Below, one piece after another: positions 9,261 through 19,400 of a stretch of 64,000 bases of DNA. The notes under the pieces were generated by a model. That model ran no database searches. It was not told where the DNA came from and saw only the letters and a program-made list of their open reading frames with translations. The DNA lies in assembly GCF_041687175.1 (NCBI RefSeq), contig NZ_JAWLCK010000003.1, forward strand, positions 1 through 64,000. The letters run 5' to 3'. This DNA is from Lutispora sp041687175 (GTDB lineage: Bacteria > Bacillota > Clostridia > Lutisporales > Lutisporaceae). A program made the position numbers and the translations under genes. Numbering within the stretch: position 1 is the stretch's first letter; every line of letters begins with the position of its first letter.

Positions 9261-9450
9261 ATGAAAAAGTTTCGTACACGAAAGGAAAATATATACTAAT
9301 GGAGAATACATATTAAAACAGGAGACAATCATTGGCATTTAAAAGATGCTTATGATTTCCTCTATAAAGAATTATTGATTAATCTACATCGAAGATTTGG
9401 CAATAAGGGAACTTACTCTTTCTATAAAATATGAAAAAGGAGGGATTTAA

Positions 9451-11766
9451 ATGGACAGCATCGGTAAATCAATAATGCGAAAAGAAGCAAAGGATAAGGT
9501 AGAGGGACGACTTAAATACCTCAATGATTACAACAGCCCGGACATTTTGTATGGTGCTTTGAAGATCAGCAGTTATGCCCATGCTAAAATAAAAAGCATT
9601 GATAAATCTGAAGCATTGAAAATGTCTGGGGTACGGGCAGTATTGACCGGTGAAGACCTTCCTTACAGGTTTGGAATATATTTAGGAGACAAACCACCTT
9701 TGGCCATTGATAAGGTAAGGTACTATGGAGAAGCAGTAGCTGCTGTTGTGGCAGACAGCCAGGAGGAGGCTTATGCTGCACTGGAAGCTATAAAGGTAGA
9801 ATATGAAGCACTGGACCTGATTAGCTCTCCAGGAGAGGCGGTAAAGGATGGTGCTATTCTAATCCATGAAGATATGGAAAGCTACAGCCACATAGACGCC
9901 ATCAGGCCTGAACCAGGTACTAATGTGGCCAACAGAACAAAAATAAGAAAAGGAAATATAGAAGAGGGTTTTGAAAAGAGCTTTGCCATAATTGAAGAAA
10001 GCTTCTCCTTTCCCCCCAGCGATCATGTTGCTATGGAGACAAGAACAGCTATGGCAGAGATATTGGGAGACGGAAGAATAGTAATACATTCTACAACTCA
10101 GGCACCTTTTGTAGTAAAAAATCTCATGGGCATATATTTTGGACTGGATCCGGGAAAAGTTACTGTTATTACTCACCCAATAGGCGGTGGATATGGAGGA
10201 AAAGCAGGCATGCAACTGGAAGGGCTGGTATATCTCCTTTCCAAAGCTGTAGGCGGCAGGAAAGTAAAGCTTGTTAATACCAGGGAGCAGGACCTGGTTA
10301 CATCTCCCGGCCATATAGGACTGGAAGCAAGAGTAAAGCTTGGAGCTACGAAAGAAGGAGAGCTTATGGCCGCAGAGCTTTTATATATGTTTGACAGCGG
10401 TGCCTATGCAGATTATGCGGTAAACATAAGCAGGGCAGCAGCCATAGCCTGCACCGGGCCCTACAGAGTGCCAAATGTATGGTGTGATTCATTGTGCGTA
10501 TACACAAACCATCCCTTTGCCACTGCATACAGGGGCTTTGGCCATATTGAACTGGCTTTTGCAATAGAAAGAGCCATGGATATACTTGCTGATAAGCTAA
10601 ATATGGACCCAATGGAATTGAGATTGAAAAATGCTATTAAGAGAGGAGATACATCTCCAACAAGAAGCATTATGGATGACAATACAGGTGATTTTGCTGC
10701 ATGCATTATAAGAACTGCAGAAATGGTGGAATGGGATAAAGGTTCCAGAATAGTAATGGAAGATGGAAAAATAAGAGCAAAAGGCTTCGGCTGTTTGTGG
10801 AAGGCGCCAGCCATGCCTACAAACACGGATGCAGGAGCTATCATAACATTTAATGAGGATGGCAGTATCAATGTCCACTGCGGAGTGGTGGAGATAGGCC
10901 AGGGTATAAAGACTGCACTGGCTCAGATAGCATCAGAAAGAATGGGCATGGAAGCTGATATGGTACATGTAATAATGGATGTAAACACTTCAATATCACC
11001 TCATGATTGGGCTACTGCAGCCAGCAGAGGTCTGATGATGGCCGGAAGAGCTGTAATATCTGCCTGTGAAGATGCAATATCTCAAATCAAGTATACCGCT
11101 TCTCAGGTTCTGAGATGCCCGGAAGAGGATCTGGATGTATCAGGCGGTAGGGTATTTGTAAAGGATGATAAGCATATAGGACTTTGGATAAAAGATGTGG
11201 CATTAGGATATGTATATCCAAATGGCAATGCTGTTGGAGGACAGATTATAGGAAGAGGAAGATATATATCAAGGAGATTGACAGGTATAGACCCAGAGAC
11301 GGGAGAGGGCAACCCTGCCTTGGAATGGACCCTGGGCGCCGAAGCTGTTGAAATAGAACTGGATCCTGAAGATTGTTCCTATAAAGTGCTTAAAGCCGTA
11401 TGTACAATGGATGTAGGCAAGCTGGTGAACCCTGCCATGGCAAGAGGACAGATCATGGGAGCCATGGCAATGGCATTATCCTATGCAAAGCAGGAAGGTT
11501 TTCTGTTCAATAAGAGAGAGCAAGTGGTGAACAACGATTTGAGAAGCTATAAAACCCTTCGCTTTACCGATAGACCTCAATACTTGGTGGATTATATTGA
11601 AACTCCCCAGGGAGACGGCCCTTATGGAGCAAGAGGATTGGGAGAACAAGGAGTAATCGGTATACCAGGAGCCTTGGCAAATGCTCTTTCAAGAGCCATA
11701 GGAAAGCAATTGAATCAATTGCCACTAACACCCGAAAGCATATGGAGAGCAAAGGAGGGGATATAG
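9451..11766 (+). CDS. Xanthine dehydrogenase family molybdopterin-binding subunit
   Basis: Catalytic large subunit of a molybdenum hydroxylase. The N-terminal a/b hammerhead domain (~15-120) is followed by two Mo-cofactor domains. The motifs GGGYGGK, AYRGFG and the C-terminal GARGLGEQG, which carries the catalytic glutamate of the family, are all present. The start is supported by AAGGAGGGA eight bases upstream. It forms an operon with the FAD and [2Fe-2S] subunits in the order large-medium-small, with one-base spacing and an overlap. Substrate cannot be read from sequence; xanthine, other purines or another N-heterocycle are possible. No XdhC-type cofactor chaperone or MocA gene is in the window. 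Confidence 0.9.
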   Translation: MDSIGKSIMRKEAKDKVEGRLKYLNDYNSPDILYGALKISSYAHAKIKSIDKSEALKMSGVRAVLTGEDLPYRFGIYLGDKPPLAIDKVRYYGEAVAAVVADSQEEAYAALEAIKVEYEALDLISSPGEAVKDGAILIHEDMESYSHIDAIRPEPGTNVANRTKIRKGNIEEGFEKSFAIIEESFSFPPSDHVAMETRTAMAEILGDGRIVIHSTTQAPFVVKNLMGIYFGLDPGKVTVITHPIGGGYGGKAGMQLEGLVYLLSKAVGGRKVKLVNTREQDLVTSPGHIGLEARVKLGATKEGELMAAELLYMFDSGAYADYAVNISRAAAIACTGPYRVPNVWCDSLCVYTNHPFATAYRGFGHIELAFAIERAMDILADKLNMDPMELRLKNAIKRGDTSPTRSIMDDNTGDFAACIIRTAEMVEWDKGSRIVMEDGKIRAKGFGCLWKAPAMPTNTDAGAIITFNEDGSINVHCGVVEIGQGIKTALAQIASERMGMEADMVHVIMDVNTSISPHDWATAASRGLMMAGRAVISACEDAISQIKYTASQVLRCPEEDLDVSGGRVFVKDDKHIGLWIKDVALGYVYPNGNAVGGQIIGRGRYISRRLTGIDPETGEGNPALEWTLGAEAVEIELDPEDCSYKVLKAVCTMDVGKLVNPAMARGQIMGAMAMALSYAKQEGFLFNKREQVVNNDLRSYKTLRFTDRPQYLVDYIETPQGDGPYGARGLGEQGVIGIPGALANALSRAIGKQLNQLPLTPESIWRAKEGI

Positions 11767-12597
11767 ATGCTAAGCTTTGATTTTGAATACTACAGACCTG
11801 ATACCATTGAGGAAGCCGCAGAAATATATAAGGAACTGAAAAGAATGGAGAAACAGCCTCTTTATTTCAGCGGTGGTACAGAGGTTGTATCCGTGGCGAG
11901 AAAAGGAGTGCTGAAATTCAATGCCTTAATAGATCTTAAAAACATCAAAGAGATGAGGGATTATGTTCCTAATGAAGAGGAAATCTATTTTGGAGCCAAC
12001 ATGACCCTCAACGAAGTAACGGAGCAGGAAAGCTTCCTTCTCCTGAGCCGAGTGGTTGAAACCATAGCGGATCATACGGTGAGAAACAGGATAACCCTGG
12101 GAGGCAACATATGCGGAAGGCTGGGCTATAGAGAAGCTGTGCTGCCTTTCCTCCTTGTGGATGCTGAGGTTTGTATAGCAGGAGCAGAAGGAGTAAAAAC
12201 TCTTTCTATGGAAGCTGCCTTTGACAAGAGGTTGATGCTCTCGTCAGGAGAATTTGTTACAGGATTCAAGGTCAGAAAAAGCGGATCTTCATTGGATGGT
12301 ATCAGCATAAGAAAAGTAAGAACAACAGATGTGGACTATCCTCTTCTTCATATTGCATCAATGAAAGATGAGAGAGGCATAAAGCTGGCAATCAGCGGTT
12401 TATGCCCTTATCCATTCAGAGCCAAAGCTTTGGAACAGTATTTAAATGATGTTGAAGGCTCTGATTGGGACATTAAGGGGATATATAAACTTTTACCCGC
12501 AGCAGTGAAGGATGACCATATAGCTTCTTCAGAATATAGAAAGACTGTATTCGAAAAGAACATTGAGAAGCTTATGAGAAAGTGGGGTGAAGCATGA
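11767..12597 (+). CDS. Molybdenum hydroxylase FAD-binding subunit (CoxM/XdhB family)
   Basis: Medium subunit that carries FAD and passes electrons from the iron-sulfur subunit to NAD or another acceptor. At 276 residues it has the usual length. The FAD-binding motif FSGGTEVV (the family's aGGT) lies near residue 36. TIADHTVRNRITLGGNICG near 100-117 is the second family FAD motif (TlGGN). The CO_deh_flav_C-like domain covers ~170-270. It starts directly after the stop of the catalytic subunit and overlaps the small subunit by 4 bases, so translation is probably coupled. Confidence 0.9.
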   Translation: MLSFDFEYYRPDTIEEAAEIYKELKRMEKQPLYFSGGTEVVSVARKGVLKFNALIDLKNIKEMRDYVPNEEEIYFGANMTLNEVTEQESFLLLSRVVETIADHTVRNRITLGGNICGRLGYREAVLPFLLVDAEVCIAGAEGVKTLSMEAAFDKRLMLSSGEFVTGFKVRKSGSSLDGISIRKVRTTDVDYPLLHIASMKDERGIKLAISGLCPYPFRAKALEQYLNDVEGSDWDIKGIYKLLPAAVKDDHIASSEYRKTVFEKNIEKLMRKWGEA

Positions 12598-13073
12598 TGA
12601 AGTGTTATAAGGATTTTATCCAGATGATTTTGGATGTTAACGGCGAAAAGAAGAAGGTTATAGTAAGTCCCAAAGATACTCTGTTGTATGTACTAAGAGA
12701 AAAGCTGGGCTTTACAGGAGCAAAGCCAGGTTGTGAAAATGGAGATTGCGGTGCATGCACCATACTATTGGACGGCAAGCCAGTAAAGTCCTGTCTCATA
12801 CTAGCTGTGGAAGTTGAAGGACACAGCATCACCACAATCGAAGGACTGCGAGACACTCCCATACAGAAGGCTTTTATAGAAGAATCGGCTTTTCAATGCG
12901 GATACTGTACCCCTGGTTTCATAATGAATTGTCATGCTATGCTCAATACCCATCCGGATGCAGATGATAAAATAATAAGGGAATGGCTGTCTTCAAATCT
13001 CTGCAGATGCACCGGATATGAAGAAATAGAAAAAGCGGTAAAGAGGGCTCAAAACCATATTAATGTGGTATAA
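12594..13073 (+). CDS. Molybdenum hydroxylase [2Fe-2S] subunit (CoxS/XdhC family)
   Basis: Small electron-transfer subunit with two [2Fe-2S] clusters. The N-terminal plant-ferredoxin-type cluster motif is GCENGDCGACTILLDG with a later C (KSCL). The C-terminal cluster motif is CGYCTPGF with LCRCTGYEEI. The start codon overlaps the FAD-subunit stop (ATGATGA); ATG 12597 is an equally possible start. It completes the operon, and the next gene begins about 30 bases downstream, so read-through is possible. Confidence 0.92.
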   Translation: MMKCYKDFIQMILDVNGEKKKVIVSPKDTLLYVLREKLGFTGAKPGCENGDCGACTILLDGKPVKSCLILAVEVEGHSITTIEGLRDTPIQKAFIEESAFQCGYCTPGFIMNCHAMLNTHPDADDKIIREWLSSNLCRCTGYEEIEKAVKRAQNHINVV

Positions 13074-13103
13074 TAACAACAAGTCTATATTGATTAACGG
13101 GTG

Positions 13104-14342
13104 ATGAAAGAATTGAGAATAGTGATAATAGGTGGCGGTGCTGCAGGTATGATTGCCTCTATAGCAGCCGCAAGAAATGGTGCAGAAGTTTTTATACTGG
13201 AGCAGCTCCCCAGAGTGGGGAAGAAGCTGTTGGCAACGGGGAATGGCAGATGCAATTTGACCAATGCAAATATGAATATAAGAAGCTTCCATGGCAGTAA
13301 TGCGGCTTTTGCCCTTACTGCCTTGAAGCAGTTTGATGAAAGAGCTGTCATGGATTTCTTTGAGGATTTGGGAATACATTGTGTTATTGAAAGCGAAGGA
13401 AAGGTTTTCCCTGCTTCGGGGCAGGCTTCATCTGTACTGGATGTACTCAGGTTTGAAATGGCATATCTTGGTGTTAAAGAAATATGCGATGCCCGAGTGG
13501 AATCCATTACATATGGCAAGAAGGCTTTCAAAATAAGAGTTAAGGACAGAGACACCATTACAGCAGATAAAGTCATATTGGCTGCTGGAGGCAAAGCTAA
13601 TCCGGGACTTGGCTCCAACGGAAGCGGTTATACCCTGGCAAAAGCATTGGGTCACAATCTAATTGAGCCCTTTCCTGCATTGGTGAAGCTGAAGATTGAC
13701 GCACCTTATTTAAAATCCCTGTCCGGGGCAAAGCTCAATGGAGAAGCAGCCATTGAGGTAGATGGTAAGGTTTTGCGACAAGAAAGAGGAGAAATACTCT
13801 TCGCAGATTATGGACTATCCGGACCACCCATTATCCAACTGAGCAGAACTGCAGGAGAACAGCTTAGACGAGGCAAGAAAGCAAATATAATATTGGATTT
13901 ATTTCCAGAAAAAAGCCTGAAGGAAATTGAGGATCTGCTGAAGAGAAGAACTTCTCTCAGGGAATATAAGCCCTTTGATTTTAGTTTTATAGGTTTGATA
14001 AATAAGAGATTCATAAATGTTATACTTAAGGAAGCTGGAATATCTGCTTTGCAGACACCCTGCAAGGATATAACATCTGATGAGATTAAAGTGGTAGCAA
14101 GGAAGATGAAGAGGTGGGTGATGAGCATTTCAGCCACCCGATCCTGGAGTGAAGCCCAGGTAACAGCGGGAGGAATAGATGTGGCAGATATTGATGCTGA
14201 AACCATGGAATCCAAGATCATTCCCGGCTTATACTTTGCAGGAGAAATAATGGATATCGACGGCGATTGCGGAGGCTTCAACCTCCAATGGGCCTGGTCC
14301 AGCGGATATGTAGCAGGCTTAAGTGCTTCTTTGAATAAATGA
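13104..14342 (+). CDS. BaiN/HI0933-family FAD-dependent oxidoreductase
   Basis: Flavoprotein of the HI0933/YhiN (aminoacetone oxidase-like) family. A Rossmann FAD-binding motif (IIGGGAAGMIASIAAARNG) lies at the N-terminus. The family signature GKKLLATGNGRCNLTN follows. The C-terminal FAD motif GLYFAGEIMDIDGDCGGFNLQWAWSSG is complete. The 412-residue length is typical. ATG 13104 was chosen over GTG 13101. It may be co-transcribed with the molybdenum hydroxylase genes 30 bases upstream. Its physiological substrate is unknown; clostridial BaiN acts on bile-acid intermediates, but that cannot be assumed here. Confidence 0.85.
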   Translation: MKELRIVIIGGGAAGMIASIAAARNGAEVFILEQLPRVGKKLLATGNGRCNLTNANMNIRSFHGSNAAFALTALKQFDERAVMDFFEDLGIHCVIESEGKVFPASGQASSVLDVLRFEMAYLGVKEICDARVESITYGKKAFKIRVKDRDTITADKVILAAGGKANPGLGSNGSGYTLAKALGHNLIEPFPALVKLKIDAPYLKSLSGAKLNGEAAIEVDGKVLRQERGEILFADYGLSGPPIIQLSRTAGEQLRRGKKANIILDLFPEKSLKEIEDLLKRRTSLREYKPFDFSFIGLINKRFINVILKEAGISALQTPCKDITSDEIKVVARKMKRWVMSISATRSWSEAQVTAGGIDVADIDAETMESKIIPGLYFAGEIMDIDGDCGGFNLQWAWSSGYVAGLSASLNK

Positions 14343-14447
14343 TATTTATTATATCAATTACTTTAAATTTCATGCCATGCATTATATAATTAACCTGGAC
14401 ATTTGTGATGATGTTAATGAATAATGAAATAAATGAGGGTATTTGCC

Positions 14448-15050
14448 ATGAATGATGTGGAACTTGATACAAAAAGCAAAATACTTCAATATGCAATTGA
14501 TATGGTGGGATCAAGGGGCGATGTGACCATAAGAGAGCTTGCAGAAACGGCAGGGGTCAATGTGGCCTCAATCAATTATTATTTCGGCAGCAAAGAGAAT
14601 CTGCTGAAGGAAGTGGAAAGGCATTACTCCACTGCCTTGTACAATGTTCAGTATAGTATTTTCACATCTAAAGAACTATCTCCCTATGATAAGCTGCTGG
14701 AATGGGCTAAAAGCATGTCAGCATTTATTTACCAATACCCTGCACTCATAAGCCTTATAGCAAAGCTGTCTGTGGAAGATACCCGTTACACGCCTGTATT
14801 GATTGAAAAGATCTATCTTAATAAGGAACTGCAGAACATGATACAGCAAATTATAGGCACCATAATAGAATCAGAGGATGAAAAACTTTTGAAGCTAAAA
14901 TATCTACAGCTTTTCTCAGGGATCTTAGGTCCTGTTATTAACAGGTTGGTAGAGGAAAACTTTTCTGATAAACCTCCAACATTAAACTTCAGTAGCAAAG
15001 CTGATTTGGAGGAATATATGAAGCTGCTTATTGATACTATTCTGGATTGA
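14448..15050 (+). CDS. TetR/AcrR-family transcriptional regulator
   Basis: DNA-binding repressor, probably of the RND efflux operon that follows. The N-terminal helix-turn-helix reads VTIRELAETAGVNVASINYYFGSKENLLKEVERHY, a canonical TetR signature. The C-terminal ligand domain is unclassified. ATG 14448 is preceded by GAGGG at good spacing; ATG 14433 would overlap that site. A promoter with tandem palindromes (15146-15170) lies between this gene and the pump genes and is the likely operator. Confidence 0.88.
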   Translation: MNDVELDTKSKILQYAIDMVGSRGDVTIRELAETAGVNVASINYYFGSKENLLKEVERHYSTALYNVQYSIFTSKELSPYDKLLEWAKSMSAFIYQYPALISLIAKLSVEDTRYTPVLIEKIYLNKELQNMIQQIIGTIIESEDEKLLKLKYLQLFSGILGPVINRLVEENFSDKPPTLNFSSKADLEEYMKLLIDTILD

Positions 15051-15114
15051 TTTAGGCGCTTCATATCTAGAATTATTCTTTATGCCCATTTCATAAAGCT
15101 TTTTCTCAGTTTTA

Positions 15115-15170
15115 TTGATTAGCATAATTAATAGTGCTAATATTAAAACATAGGTTTAAAACATATGTTT
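15115..15170 (+). promoter_or_regulatory. Promoter with tandem palindromic operator for the RND efflux operon
   Basis: TTGATT (15115-15120), a 17-base spacer and TAATAT (15138-15143) form a good sigma-A promoter. Directly after it lie AAACATAGGTTT (15146-15157) and the perfect palindrome AAACATATGTTT (15159-15170), 13 bases centre to centre. This is the geometry expected for paired TetR dimers. Confidence 0.6.
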
Positions 15171-15221
15171 AAATATCTGATGAGGTCTCGATGAATATTC
15201 CAGAAATCGGAGGTTATCTCA

Positions 15222-16430
15222 ATGAAAAATAAAAGTATTATATTGCTCTTTTCAATGGTTTTAATTCTTTTCATGACGACGGGATGCAAAGCTAAGAGTG
15301 AGGAAGAAGCAGCAGAGGAAATCAGAAAGCCTGTGAAAGTAATTGAGATAGAGGAAAGGCTTAATACAAAAAAACTTGAATATATAGGAATTGTGGTACC
15401 GGAAGAAATGAAAAAGATAGGCTTTAAAACATCGGGAAAAATAGCTTCCATTAAGGTGGATAAGGGGCAGGAGGTAAAAAAAGGGGATACCTTGGCTCTA
15501 TTGGATACAAAGGAATTAAGTCTAGCATTGGAAGCAGCTCAAGCTGCAAAGGCAGGAGCAGAAGCCCAGTATATGAAAGCGGTTAATGGTGCAACAGATG
15601 AAGATTTGGAACTGGCGGCTTCAAATGTAGTTAAAGCTCAAAAAGCCTATGAGTTTGCCAAAGACAGCTTGGATAAGGCAAAAAAGCTATATGAGGGAGG
15701 CGGCATATCCAAGCAGGATTTAGATGCAGCAGAACTTGAGGTTACCATAAGAGAGCAGGAATACATAAGCGCAAAAACTATATTGCAGCAAACAGAAAAG
15801 GGCGCCAGGGAAGAGGATAAACTGGCTTTGAAATCCCAGATGGAGCAGGCGGAAGCAGATCTTAAGTATAAAGAAAGCTCAGTTGCTGATGCAACATTGA
15901 AATCGGATATGGATGGATATGTAATGGAGATTTTGTCTGAAGAGGGAGAGATAATTTCTGCCGGATATCCACTGATAGTGCTTGGCAGTAAGAAAAACAT
16001 TGTGAGCTTTGGACTGACTGAAGAGGATGTGACGGAGGTGGATATAGGTCATAACATCATAGTAGAACATAATGACAATAAGTACGAAGCAATCATAAAG
16101 AGCATCGCAAGGATAAAGGACAGTGATACTCAGACATATAATGCAGAGGCTGTTGTAGATGATGAACAACTGCCTGCAGGAGCTGTAGTGAAAATCAGCA
16201 TACCTACTGAGGAGCATTATTCAGTTATGATACCTCTCAGCACAGTACTGAGGGGAGATTATGACTATGTATATATATCTAAGGATGGAATGGCTGAGAA
16301 GAGGGAGATCAGTATGGGCAGTGTAAGAGGTGATATGGTTGAAGTTTCAGGACTCAACAAGGGAGAAAAGCTTATAGTTGAAGGCTTTAAGAATATAAGA
16401 CATGGAGATTTGCTAGAGATTATCCAATGA
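15222..16430 (+). CDS. RND efflux membrane-fusion (adaptor) protein, probable lipoprotein
   Basis: HlyD/AcrA-family adaptor for the RND pump encoded next. The N-terminal signal ends in MTTGC, a plausible lipobox. A barrel-sandwich/lipoyl half-motif (GKIASIKVDKGQEVKKGDTLALLDT) lies at ~70-100, followed by a long coiled-coil hairpin (~105-215), the second lipoyl half (SDMDGYVMEILSEEGEIISAGYPLIVLG) and beta-barrel/MP domains to the end. It sits 15 bases ahead of the pump gene. In a monoderm cell it would be anchored on the outer face of the membrane, with no outer-membrane channel. Confidence 0.9.
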   Translation: MKNKSIILLFSMVLILFMTTGCKAKSEEEAAEEIRKPVKVIEIEERLNTKKLEYIGIVVPEEMKKIGFKTSGKIASIKVDKGQEVKKGDTLALLDTKELSLALEAAQAAKAGAEAQYMKAVNGATDEDLELAASNVVKAQKAYEFAKDSLDKAKKLYEGGGISKQDLDAAELEVTIREQEYISAKTILQQTEKGAREEDKLALKSQMEQAEADLKYKESSVADATLKSDMDGYVMEILSEEGEIISAGYPLIVLGSKKNIVSFGLTEEDVTEVDIGHNIIVEHNDNKYEAIIKSIARIKDSDTQTYNAEAVVDDEQLPAGAVVKISIPTEEHYSVMIPLSTVLRGDYDYVYISKDGMAEKREISMGSVRGDMVEVSGLNKGEKLIVEGFKNIRHGDLLEIIQ

Positions 16431-16445
16431 CAAGGGGGTGATATT

Positions 16446-19400
16446 ATGACGAAAGCTATTGCAGCTGCATTAAAAAATAGAAGTATAACCCTTGTATTGG
16501 CAGTAGTGGTAGTGATATTCGGTATCTATAGCTATTATGCAATTCCAAAGCAAGAGGATCCGGACATCATTCCACCCTTTGCCATGTTGACAACTACATA
16601 CCCCGGGGCTTCACCGGAGATTGTTGAAAAGCTAGTTACCAAGAAAATAGAAGATAAGCTGGTAGAAATTGAAGGATACGATTATTCCCAATCTTACTCA
16701 CAAAACAGTGTGAGCATAGTGATACTTCGGCTGAGGAATGGGGCAGACATAGAAAAAGCCTGGAGAATACTGAGAGAAAAGATGGATGATCTTCAAAGCC
16801 AGCTTCCTGAGGATTGCAGCAAGATAGACATTAAAACGGATCTGGCGGATACGGCGGGAATCATAATAAGTCTAACGGGAGGAAACTACAGCTATGAAGA
16901 GTTAGAGTTTTTCGCAGAAGATTTAAAGAATGAGTTGATGAAGATTGAAGGCATATCCAAGTTTGAAATAAACGGAGCACAGCAAAAGGAAGTTAAAGTT
17001 CGAGTTGATATTGGAAAGCTGAATCAATATATGCTTTCACTGCAGGATATTGTTAATATTATAAAAGCTGCCAATGTGGAGATACCTTCCGGCACCATAG
17101 ATGGCAGTTCCATCAATGTTAAAGTATCAAGCCAATATGAGACCTTAGAGGATATAATGAATACTATTGTATATGTCTCACAGGATAGCGGAGCTTCTGT
17201 AAGGCTTAAGGATATAGCCTATATAGAAATGGGCCTGGAGGATTCCAGTTATAAGGTAAAGCATAACGGGCAGAATTCGGTGCTGCTGACAGGATACTTT
17301 GTTAAGGATAAAAACATAGTAAATATAGGGAAAAAGGTAGAAAAAACTTTATGGGATCTGGAGGATAATCTGCCGGAGGATGTAAGCCTGGATAAGGTTC
17401 TTTTCCAACCTGAAGAGGTGGCTAAGGCCACAAATAATTTTATAAAAAATCTTCTGGAGGGCATGATTTTTGTAATAATTGTTGTATTCCTGGGCATAGG
17501 TCTTAATAATGCCATAGTTGTTTCTACGGCAATTCCCCTATCCATTATGGCAACTTTTGTAGCAATGTATCTAACAGGCATCAAACTTCATCAAATATCT
17601 ATATCAGCCCTCATAATAGCTCTTGGAATGCTGGTAGACAATGCAATAGTCATAAGTGATGCCATTCAAGTGAGACTTGACAGGGGAGATGATAGGCTGG
17701 AAGCCTGTATCGATGGTGTAAAAGAAGTTGCTATACCCGTATTTAGCTCCACTTTGACTACTGTAGCTGCCTTTATACCTCTATTGATGCTGGATTCTGT
17801 GGCAGGAGAATATGTCATAAGCGTGCCACAGATTGTAATGTTATCCCTGAGTTTTTCCTATATAACCGCTTTATTTGTAACACCTTCTCTAGCCTATGTT
17901 TTCTTTAAGCCGGGAAGAGGAAAGTTAAAAAGCTTTTCTTTAAGAAAGGCGTTTATGAGCCTGCTAAGCAAGGCTTTGAGACATAGAAAGCTGAGCATTG
18001 CTTTATCTATTGGGGTTTTTGCTCTTTCCATATATACAGCTTTAAAGTTGGGGCTTCAATTTTTCCCCTATGCAGATAAGGATATGATGTATATTAATAT
18101 AAACAGTGAGAAAAGCAATGATTTAGAGAAAACAGAAAAAATTGCAGAAGACATATTTAGAGTTCTGGAAGAGCAGCCTGAAATAGTATTTTATACCGGA
18201 GCCATAGGAGACGGGCTCCCTAAATTCTACAATGCAGTACCTATAAGCACACCTTCCAAGGATTATGCTCAGATTTTGATGAAGCTGGATTTTAAAAAAG
18301 GAGGAAGGTTTAAAAAAAATTCGGAGTTTGCGGATTATTTGCAGCTTGAGCTGGACAGGAAAATTACAGGGGGAACTGCAGCAGTTAAGATGCTGGAATT
18401 GGCGGAGCCTACAGCGGCACCTGTAATTGTAAGGATCTCAGGTGAAGACATGGAGGAATTGGTTCATTCAGCTGAACAGATAAAAGCCATGCTTGAGGAT
18501 ATACCTGGAACCATGAATATTGATGATGATCACGCAGACAGAATTTATGAATATAATGTGGATCTGGATCCCGCATTGGCTGCATATTATGGTCTCAGCG
18601 CCTATGATGTTCAAAATGAAGTTAATATTGCGCTGATGGGCAGGGTGGCTACCAAGCTTCGACAACATGGAAGTGAATACAATATAAGGGTGAAAGGGGA
18701 TATAAGGTCAAAGGAAGATTTGGAGAACCTTATGATTAAATCCTCTGCAGCAAGCACTAAAGCTCTTTTGAAGTTAGTGGCACCTATAAGCGTAAAGCAC
18801 ATGTATCCCCAAGTAAAAAAGTATGACAGAGATATGACTGTCATGGTATACAGCGATGTAAAAACTGGATATAACCCGGTGGATATAGAGAGAAAATTGG
18901 AGGAGAAGCTGACAGAAACAGACATGGGCAATGTCTCAATAATATTTGACGGGGAGAGAGAAAAGATAGTACAGTATTTTGGAGATTTGGGGGTATCATT
19001 AATAATTGCCGTAGTACTTGTATACATAATACTATTATTCCAGTTCCGATCCTTTTTACAACCCTTTATAATACTTGTGACCATACCCCTTTCCATAATA
19101 GGCTCCATATTTGGTTTGGCAATATTCAGGCAACCCCTGTCCTTTACAGCCCTATTAGGTATAGTTAGCCTGGCGGGAGTAGTTGTTAATAATGCCATAT
19201 TGCTTTTGGATTTCATTAATGCAGAGAGAGCGGAAGGAAAGGATGTAAATGAATCTTGTATTGATGCGGTGGATAAAAGATTCAGACCTATAATGCTGAC
19301 AACTACAACAACAGTCATAGGCCTTATACCACTGGCATTAGGCGGCAGCAGCCTTATGGTGCCTATGGCAGTATCATTGATGAGTGGGCTTATGGTATCA

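Noticed and set aside
9300..9434. Start-less reading frame of about 44 codons (…GDNHWHLKDAYDFLYKELLINLHRRFGNKGTYSFYKI) before the molybdenum hydroxylase operon
   Set aside because: No start codon or ribosome binding site and no recognised family; a degraded fragment cannot be told from chance.
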